From Bacillota bacterium (GTDB lineage Bacteria; Bacillota; UBA4882; UBA8346): a stretch of DNA of 64,000 bases. Location: positions 186,001-250,000 of the forward strand of contig JAEXFN010000018.1 of NCBI GenBank assembly GCA_023400055.1. Reading direction: 5' to 3'. Positions 57,934-64,000 of this stretch are shown one piece after another. The position numbers and the translations under genes are program-made. The stretch's first letter is position 1, and each line of letters opens with the position of its first letter. The notes under the pieces were generated by a model. That model made no database searches. It was not told where the DNA came from and saw nothing but the letters and a program-made list of their open reading frames with translations.

Positions 57934-59016
57934 TCAAGGCCGCTTCCGCAACCGGGCCACCAACCAGGTCCCCAGGTGCAACGTTAAAAAGATCGCCACC
58001 GCCACCTTTTGATAGCGCAAAAAAAAGCGCTCGGAGCCGATGAGGCTGATCGGCAGGTTGACCACGATCAAGATTCCCAGCGCCAGGGCACAGATGAACC
58101 AATGGCGCTTGACCCCGGGGAACATGCTATGCAGCTGATTGCCGCCGATGAACAGCCCTTGGGCGAGGATGACGAAGGTAAAGGGATACCAGGCGATCAG
58201 GAAGAACAGGCCGGTCTGTTCCAGAAGCAGGAACGGATAGTCGATCAAGTGAAAATACTCGACGCTGGCCCAGTTCAACCTGTGTATCACCCCGGGTCCG
58301 AACGTCCCGACCGTCCCCAGAATATTGATTAAAAACAGCGGGATCACCATCGCCCAGCAATAGACGGTGATCTTTTTGATGCTTTCCGGCTTGGGCAGGA
58401 AGGACAAGAACGCCGAGATTCCGGTGGCGGGGAGCAGGATGACCAGCAGATCGGTGCCGGAGAGGAGCCAGTCGCGCCAAGAGCCTTCAAAGACCGGTTG
58501 CAGGTTGACGGGATCGATATTGGGCAGGCCGATCAGCTGCAGCAGGAAGATGACGGCAAACGGCGGAAACAGCATGAATGCCGCCAGGCGCCCCACCGAC
58601 TCCAAACCGTGCAGCGCCACATATAGCGCCCCAGCCATTATGAAGGCAATGAGCAGGATAAAGGGCGTTCGCTGAAAGAAATAGGTGTAGACCATGATCT
58701 GCCCGTCGCGCAGATGGATGGCGATGAAGTACAGGAAATGCACCAGATAAACCAGGCCCAGGACGGTCCCAACCGCCTTGCCGAAGACCCGGCCGAAGAT
58801 CTCGTTGATCCCCGCTCCCGGAAAGAGCTTGGCCAGCCCGGCCACGCTGGCGACGAACGGGAGCGTGATCAGCATGGCCACCAGCAGGCCCCAGTACGAG
58901 TTATGGGTCAAGTGGCCGCCGATCAGCTTGGTCAGGTATAAAACTCCCCAGCCGCAATAGATATGAACGAAGATTGCCGCGATTACGTTGTCCGGCAGTT
59001 TGGTGGCCTGCTTCAT
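57934..59016 (-). CDS. gerAB: Spore germination receptor subunit B (GerAB family permease)
   Basis: A 360-residue protein with ten hydrophobic helices of the GerAB/amino acid permease-like family (PF03845). It is the membrane subunit that senses germinants such as amino acids. The ATG at 59016 has AGGAGG 8 bp upstream; an in-frame extension upstream lacks this. It is the last gene of the gerAA-gerAC-gerAB operon. Motifs such as GGWGVLYLT-like N-terminal segment and LFPGAGINEIFGRVFG are typical. It ends about 100 bp from the convergent ImmA gene. Confidence 0.92.
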   Translation of the reverse strand: MKQATKLPDNVIAAIFVHIYCGWGVLYLTKLIGGHLTHNSYWGLLVAMLITLPFVASVAGLAKLFPGAGINEIFGRVFGKAVGTVLGLVYLVHFLYFIAIHLRDGQIMVYTYFFQRTPFILLIAFIMAGALYVALHGLESVGRLAAFMLFPPFAVIFLLQLIGLPNIDPVNLQPVFEGSWRDWLLSGTDLLVILLPATGISAFLSFLPKPESIKKITVYCWAMVIPLFLINILGTVGTFGPGVIHRLNWASVEYFHLIDYPFLLLEQTGLFFLIAWYPFTFVILAQGLFIGGNQLHSMFPGVKRHWFICALALGILIVVNLPISLIGSERFFLRYQKVAVAIFLTLHLGTWLVARLRKRP

Positions 59017-59152
59017 CGTCCGGCGCCTCCTCCTTCCCAATTCCGGCCCGCTCTGAACCTCCGGGACGGCGCATTATCGCCTGGCCAGTCGTTCCGGCCG
59101 GAAAAGCCCCGTCGGTTCCTGCTCTTGCTCCAAGGAGCTCCCGTTTCATGGT

Positions 59153-60427
59153 TCAACGCGATACGCCCAACCGTTCGATAAAGAAGTGGACGCTCACCCG
59201 GAACTCGGCGCGCCGGTAGGCTTCCTGCCAGCGCTCCGGCGTGAACCAGCGCGGATGCCGGATCCGGAGCTGATTGCCCAGATCCAGGGGGTCGCTTTCC
59301 AGGCTCTGCAACTTCCGGAGGAGCGATTCCAACTTGCGGCTGAGATAGACCGCGCTCTGCCTCTCCAGCCGGCGCACCCGGCCCAGATCCAACGGCGTCA
59401 GCCGGTCATCCAGCTCCGCCAGATAGCCCCGGAGATTCAGCTGCAACCGGAAACGGGGCCGCTCGGCGCCGCCGCCAACCCGCGACCGTTCGGTCCCGGT
59501 CACCAAGATAAAGGTAGCCGGCCGGAAGCCCGGCTCCGGAATGACCAGGCGGGCGCCCTGGTGGGCATCGCGGAGCAGGCCGTAAAGCATCGCCTCCACC
59601 GTGTCCAACTCTCCCACCATCCGGTCCCCCCGGAAAACGGCCATGCCGGTCATCCGGATGGTGCTGTTCTCGTCGCTGGGGGTGACGATGGGAATCACCG
59701 GATCTCGCAACGGATCGATTACATCCCGCGACAGCCGCCACTTTTTAACCCCGAAATTCTTGTTGAGCCGGTTGGAAAAGAACCAGCGGATATTCTGGCC
59801 GTCGCCTTGTTGAGCCGGCCAGTCCACCTGCAACAGCGCCTTGGCGGTGGGCCGGCCGACCATGACAAAAGTGCTGGGCGGAAAGGTCGGCCGCCGGTCA
59901 AAGTAGTCCAGCACCGGGGCGATGCCTCGTCTGGCCAGCGCTTCCCCGAAAATTATCGCGCGGCACTGCCCGACGAAGAGCGTATTGGTCTCGCGCTGCT
60001 GGAGCCGGATCATTCCCGGGAAGACATCCGGGGCCAGCGTCGAACGGATGAGGTAGTTTTTCTGCGCCGCGGCGTTCTGCCCCCCCACCTGTTGAACGGA
60101 ACCGATTAACGGTATCCGCAAGGTCAGTTCGATCCGGGGTCCAGCACTATCCCGCCCCTGGGCCGCCGGACCCTGCGCCAGGGATGGCGAAACGCGCGGC
60201 CTTGAACCATCCTGGTTCTGGTCCCGGGCGGTATTCCATCCGTGGACCGCCGGACTTGAACCATCCTGGTTCTGGTTGGAGGCCGCGTCCAGTCCCATCT
60301 GGCTGACCAATAAGCGGTGGTCGATGTCTTCGCTGTCGTAGCAGCCGCCGCAGAGGCTCAGCCCGGCCGCCAGCAGCCACGGCAACAGCTTGCCGTATGT
60401 TTGGCGCGGGCAGCGGTCAATCTTCAT
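59153..60427 (-). CDS. gerAC: Spore germination receptor lipoprotein C (GerAC family)
   Basis: A 424-residue lipoprotein with an N-terminal signal and lipobox (LLAAGLSLCGGC, lipidated Cys) and the GerAC domain (DSEDIDHRLLVSQMGLD at the start, REINTLFVGQ-like and RVSVHFFIERLGVSR-like motifs further on). Residues about 50-100 contain an insert with two copies of the pattern NQNQDGSxPxV, not typical for the family. ATG 60427 overlaps the end of gerAA by 11 bp. It is the outer-leaflet subunit of the germinant receptor. Confidence 0.9.
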   Translation of the reverse strand: MKIDRCPRQTYGKLLPWLLAAGLSLCGGCYDSEDIDHRLLVSQMGLDAASNQNQDGSSPAVHGWNTARDQNQDGSRPRVSPSLAQGPAAQGRDSAGPRIELTLRIPLIGSVQQVGGQNAAAQKNYLIRSTLAPDVFPGMIRLQQRETNTLFVGQCRAIIFGEALARRGIAPVLDYFDRRPTFPPSTFVMVGRPTAKALLQVDWPAQQGDGQNIRWFFSNRLNKNFGVKKWRLSRDVIDPLRDPVIPIVTPSDENSTIRMTGMAVFRGDRMVGELDTVEAMLYGLLRDAHQGARLVIPEPGFRPATFILVTGTERSRVGGGAERPRFRLQLNLRGYLAELDDRLTPLDLGRVRRLERQSAVYLSRKLESLLRKLQSLESDPLDLGNQLRIRHPRWFTPERWQEAYRRAEFRVSVHFFIERLGVSR

Positions 60428-61877
60428 CTTCGTCCTCGTCCCGGGCACGCGTATTGCCCATCCGCTGCTGTTCCTGGGGATGATAGGTTCGCGGCCGTTT
60501 AAAACGCAGCCAGAAGGGGCCCCGGATCACCGCGTCCCCTAGCTCCCGGGGCTGCAGCGGCGCCCAGGGGGCCAGGTAAGAGGAACCGAAAGAAGTCAGG
60601 GTGGCGGCGTGGGCCAGGATCATGATTCCGGTCAGCGTCAGGCCGACGATTCCCAGCAACGCGGCGCCCAGGATCAGCAGGAATTTGAAGATGCGCCACG
60701 GGATGCTCACCGCGAAACTGGGCGAACTGAACGAGGCGATGGCCCCGATGGCCACCACCACCAGGGAAGAGCCGGAAACCAGATGAGTCTGGACCGCCGC
60801 CAGCGCCAGGCCGATCCCCGCCACTACTCCCAGCGTCTGGTTGACGTTCTTCGGCAGCCGCAGACCAGCCTCCCGGAAGATCTCGACCATGATCTCCAAC
60901 AGCAAAACTTCGATGGAGATCGGATAGGGAATGCCCTGCCGGCTGGCGCTGATGGACAGCGCGAAACTGGTAGGCAATAGCTCCGGGTTGCCGGAGCTCA
61001 GCGCCACGTAAAGCCCGGAGAAGGCGACGGCCAGATTATTGCCGAGCAGGCGGAAAAAGCGTAGGAAACTGCCGAGATAAAAGTTGAAATAGTAGTCCTC
61101 CGGACTCTGATACAATTCATTGATGGTGGTCGGGACGATTAACGTGAAGGGGCTCTTGTCCACCAGGATCGCCAGCCGCCCCTCGAGAATGGCCGCCGCT
61201 ACCTTATCCGAGCGTTCAGTGCTCTGGATCAGCGGGAAGACGGTCACCCGGTTGTCGGCGATCAACTGTTCCAGGTAACCGCTTTCCAGCACACCGTCGA
61301 GGACCACGGCCCGCAGCCGCCGCCGGACCTCCCGCACCAGCTTCGGAGCAGCCACATCGTTCAGATACAATAAGCGGACCGCGGTCTTGGTGCGCCGTCC
61401 CACCCGCAATTCATCCACGCGCAGCTGCGGATCGTTGATCCAGCGGCGGATCATCGCCGTATTGACGGCGATGGTTTCGGTAAAACCTTCGCGCGGACCC
61501 CGGATCAACTGCTCGCTGCCCGGTTCCTCGATGGCCCGCTGCTGCCAGCCGGGAACACTAATTGCCGCGCAATGCAGGCCCTGGCCTTGTTCCCGCCGTA
61601 ATAGCAAGGCACTGCCCCGGGCCAGCTCTTCCAGGACCTGCTCCAGATCGCTGGTTTCTCGGTCCGTTTCCGCCAGTTCCGCCTGCAGCCGACCGTCCGA
61701 ATCCGCCAGGGCCTCCGCCAGCTGGCCGAGCCGGGTCCGGTCCACCAACCCGTCCAGGTAGATCAGCAATTTATCCGGGCCGGGACGGTCGATCCGCAGA
61801 TCCGCCGGGTCCCCCAACCGGTGACGGATCTCGTCCACTGTCGCTTGGAGATCGGTTTGCATGCGCGCTTTATCCAT
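60417..61877 (-). CDS. gerAA: Spore germination receptor subunit A (GerAA family)
   Basis: A 486-residue GerAA-family protein. The N-terminal cytoplasmic domain carries GPREGFTETIAVNTAMIRR near residue 130, the signature of the family, and the C-terminal half has about five to six transmembrane helices (residues about 260-430). The acidic C-terminal tail (DEDEDED) is short. It is the first gene of the receptor operon, with AAGGAACGG before the ATG. With GerAC and GerAB it forms the nutrient receptor in the inner spore membrane, which shows that the host makes endospores. Confidence 0.95.
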   Translation of the reverse strand: MDKARMQTDLQATVDEIRHRLGDPADLRIDRPGPDKLLIYLDGLVDRTRLGQLAEALADSDGRLQAELAETDRETSDLEQVLEELARGSALLLRREQGQGLHCAAISVPGWQQRAIEEPGSEQLIRGPREGFTETIAVNTAMIRRWINDPQLRVDELRVGRRTKTAVRLLYLNDVAAPKLVREVRRRLRAVVLDGVLESGYLEQLIADNRVTVFPLIQSTERSDKVAAAILEGRLAILVDKSPFTLIVPTTINELYQSPEDYYFNFYLGSFLRFFRLLGNNLAVAFSGLYVALSSGNPELLPTSFALSISASRQGIPYPISIEVLLLEIMVEIFREAGLRLPKNVNQTLGVVAGIGLALAAVQTHLVSGSSLVVVAIGAIASFSSPSFAVSIPWRIFKFLLILGAALLGIVGLTLTGIMILAHAATLTSFGSSYLAPWAPLQPRELGDAVIRGPFWLRFKRPRTYHPQEQQRMGNTRARDEDEDED

Positions 61878-62063
61878 CAGCCGTTCCTTGGAAATCTTTC
61901 CGAAGTTTTTGGACGTTAGCCATTCATTACCTAACAGTTTGCCCGAATCGCGGTTTATTTATTTCGGGACGGCGATTTTGGCCGCGCCGCGACGGTTTCC
62001 CGCTAGCGCGCGGACGGGGGCGGAAAAAGAGCAGGGGCCAAAGCGCGATCTTGCGTACCAGAA

Positions 62064-62091
62064 AAGCCCGGGGAAGCATTGCCCCGGGCTT
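62064..62091 (-). terminator. Terminator after the chemoreceptor gene
   Basis: AAGCCCGGGG / CCCCGGGCTT, a 10-bp stem with an 8-base loop, followed on the minus strand by TTTTC. It lies 58 bp after the chemoreceptor stop codon and before the gerA operon. Confidence 0.85.
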
Positions 62092-62148
62092 GCGTTTATC
62101 AGTTGAACTTGGCGGTCTGCGTTCCCCGACCGGGGAACGCACCCAGGC

Positions 62149-63843
62149 TTAGGCGTCGATGGTGAAGACCGCCACCGATTCCTTCAGGCTGTTGGCCACC
62201 TCGGCCAGATTTTGGGCCAGTGCCATCACCTGTTCCGAACCGGCGCTCTGCTCCTCGGCGGTAGCCGAGACCTCCTCGGTGCTGGCAGTGCTCTCTTCGC
62301 TGACCGCCGCGATGGTGGTCATGGCGGTGATCGCCTTCTCGTTCTTCCTGGCCATCAGCCGGACCGACTCGGTCACCCGCCCGGTCTGGGCCACGATCGC
62401 GTCCAAAACCTGGAAGATCTCGTCGAAGGTGGTCATGGCGGCGGTGGTCAGCCGCTTGCCCGATTCCACCCGGGTCAGCCCATCCTGGGTCAGCTCCACC
62501 GCGTGATGGGTCTTAGCGCGCATCTCCTCAACCACCTGGACGATCATCTTGGCCGCTCCCTTGGATTGTTCGGCCAGTTTCCCGGTCTCCTCGGCCACCA
62601 CCGCGAAACCCCGGCCGTGTTCCCCGGCGCGCGCCGCCTCGATGGCGGCATTCAAAGCCAGCAGCGAGGTCTGTTCGGCGATTCCCTGAATGACCGCGGT
62701 GAACTGGCCGATCTTCTCCGATCCCTGGTTCAGCTCTTCCATCACCGCCGCCACCGCCTGGGTCGAACCGTAAATCCCATTCATCTCGGCGGCCACATTT
62801 TTGGTCACCGTCTGGCCCGAACTGGCCGAGGCCGCTACCTTGGCGGAAGTGCCGGTCATCTCCTCGGTGTCGGCCGACACCTGGCGGACCAGCTCGGAGA
62901 GTTGGTTGACCGCGTTCACCGCCTTGGACACCTGGGTGGCCTGCTCGGCGGAACCCCGCGCCAACTCCTCCATCGCCCGGGAGACCTCCGCCGCCGACCG
63001 GCCCGAGTCGGCCGAGGCCGCGCCCAGATCCTTGCTGGCCACTAACAGCACCTCGGAACGTTGCCGGATCTCGCGGATCAACTGTTGCAGGCTTTCCATG
63101 GCGTGGTTCAAGCCATTGACCACTTCCCGCACCTCCCGGCAGCCCTCGCCCCAGACTTTCTGGGAGAGATCCCCCGAGGCCAGCGCGTAGGAGGCGTCCA
63201 CGATCCGCCGGAGCGGCCGCGAGATGGAGGCGGCGATGAGGAACCCCAGCACCAGCGCGATCGCGATGCACAAAACCAGAGTCACGATGGTAATCCAGCG
63301 GGCCCGGGCGGTGTACTGGTTGCCGAAATTCATCGCGGCCAGCGCGCCGTTGGTGTTCTTGTCCTGCATCGTACTGACGGAGAGGCCCAGGATATTCAGC
63401 TCCCGGTCCAGCAGTTCAAAGTTTTCGCGGTTGACCGGCTTTTGCAGCAGCTCCCGGATCTTTTGTTCCTGCTTTTGCATACGATCGGCTTCCTCGGCTT
63501 TCTCCGATATCAGGCCGGAGAGCGCGGTGCCCAAGGTCTCGGCACCGGGAGCGCCCATCGTATCGACCCCGGCCAGGGCCGCCAGATAATCCTGGCGCAA
63601 ACGGAGCATGGCCTCCTTGGCGTTATTGATCGTGGCCGCCGCCTGGGTGCTCTGGTTGAAGACCTTGCGGGTCACCTCCTGCATCTGGTCGATGATCCCC
63701 AGGCTCGAATAACCTTCGATGATTAGAAAGAGGATCAGCACCACCACGGTCGCCAAGATCTGGTGCAAAACCTTGATCCTCGACAGCAACGAAAAGAGCC
63801 CTCCCTCTTGCCTGATTAGCAAACCCAGCTTCAACTTGCCCAT
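62149..63843 (-). CDS. Methyl-accepting chemotaxis protein
   Basis: A 564-residue chemoreceptor. Transmembrane helices near residues 25-45 and 190-215 flank a four-helix-bundle sensing domain of about 140 residues, followed by HAMP (RPLRRIVDASYALASGDLSQ) and a long coiled coil whose tip is QTSLLALNAAIEAARAGEHG with RGFAVVAEETGKLAEQS. It signals to CheA/CheW. GGGAGGTAA precedes the ATG at 63843; an in-frame extension lacks a good start. The ligand cannot be told. It is monocistronic, ending in a strong terminator. Confidence 0.93.
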   Translation of the reverse strand: MGKLKLGLLIRQEGGLFSLLSRIKVLHQILATVVVLILFLIIEGYSSLGIIDQMQEVTRKVFNQSTQAAATINNAKEAMLRLRQDYLAALAGVDTMGAPGAETLGTALSGLISEKAEEADRMQKQEQKIRELLQKPVNRENFELLDRELNILGLSVSTMQDKNTNGALAAMNFGNQYTARARWITIVTLVLCIAIALVLGFLIAASISRPLRRIVDASYALASGDLSQKVWGEGCREVREVVNGLNHAMESLQQLIREIRQRSEVLLVASKDLGAASADSGRSAAEVSRAMEELARGSAEQATQVSKAVNAVNQLSELVRQVSADTEEMTGTSAKVAASASSGQTVTKNVAAEMNGIYGSTQAVAAVMEELNQGSEKIGQFTAVIQGIAEQTSLLALNAAIEAARAGEHGRGFAVVAEETGKLAEQSKGAAKMIVQVVEEMRAKTHHAVELTQDGLTRVESGKRLTTAAMTTFDEIFQVLDAIVAQTGRVTESVRLMARKNEKAITAMTTIAAVSEESTASTEEVSATAEEQSAGSEQVMALAQNLAEVANSLKESVAVFTIDA

Positions 63844-64000
63844 CGATTTTACCTCCCTTATGAGTGCTGATCGTCTTTTCTCTATGTCCGCGGATTGGGG
63901 GTTGCCCGGATTCCGATGTATCAGCATTTTAATTTTCGGTATTTCATACAAATAACTTATACGATTTCCTTAAAATTCCTGCAAAAATCGGGTGGAAATA

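Noticed and set aside
59186..60109. Plus-strand frame of 307 codons opposite gerAC
   Set aside because: Shadow of the GerAC gene; no start signals.

Overview
The window looks like the chromosome of an endospore-forming member of the Bacillota with moderately high G+C. The evidence is a gerAA-gerAC-gerAB germinant receptor operon, a DltD homologue, a sodium-pumping oxaloacetate decarboxylase, YesM/YesN-type regulators and many strong Shine-Dalgarno sites, several in front of TTG or GTG starts. A Hydrogenispora-like lineage would fit, but the sequence does not fix the genus. No rRNA, tRNA or CRISPR array was seen.

Layout. 1-2900: end of an ABC exporter, a lone dltD between two copies of a hairpin repeat, a secreted PLD-type nuclease and the right end of a dead IS200/IS605 element. 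2.9-19 kb (minus strand): a complete citrate fermentation cluster. It holds a dCache hybrid kinase, citrate lyase genes citC-D-E-F-X and citG, a tripartite tctC-B-A uptake system, and a split oxaloacetate decarboxylase (oadA, oadG, biotin carrier, oadB). A divergent OmpR-type regulator lies upstream. Citrate would enter through TctCBA, be split to acetate and oxaloacetate, and the oxaloacetate would be decarboxylated with Na+ export.

20-40 kb (minus strand): a lambda-like siphovirus tail module, in order tail terminator, tail tube, G/GT chaperone with a -1 frameshift site, tape measure, M, holin, small HTH protein, L, K, J and three paralogous tail fibres. A radical SAM/SPASM enzyme, an endolysin and a small holin-like protein follow. 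No capsid, portal, terminase or integrase gene is present, so the module reads as an F-type tailocin (phage tail-like bacteriocin) rather than a complete prophage. Its leader (40.2-40.95 kb) carries four tandem 143-bp promoter-terminator cassettes followed by a highly structured RNA with attenuator-like architecture.

41-52 kb: a host sugar module with a HAD phosphatase, glycerol-1-phosphate dehydrogenase, an enolase-superfamily dehydratase, an ABC sugar importer and a YesM/YesN two-component pair. It resembles the araL-araM-araNPQ neighbourhood of Bacillus. 52.6-57.8 kb: phage-like regulatory genes, namely an XRE repressor plus ImmA/IrrE-type peptidase, a divergent operon with an ArpU/RinA-type late regulator and a DnaD-like replication protein, and a coiled-coil gene. 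One more promoter with exactly the same geometry as the four tailocin cassettes lies in front of the coiled-coil gene, which links this region to the tail operon 12 kb away. 57.9-64 kb: the germination operon and a chemoreceptor.

The most noteworthy signals are the five identically spaced promoters (three GTATY repeats at 11-bp period ending 22 bp from an extended -10), each followed within about 60 nt by a terminator; the attenuator-like tailocin leader; a radical SAM maturase next to a tail fibre ending in a Cys-rich motif; and the A AAA AAC frameshift site in the tail chaperone gene.
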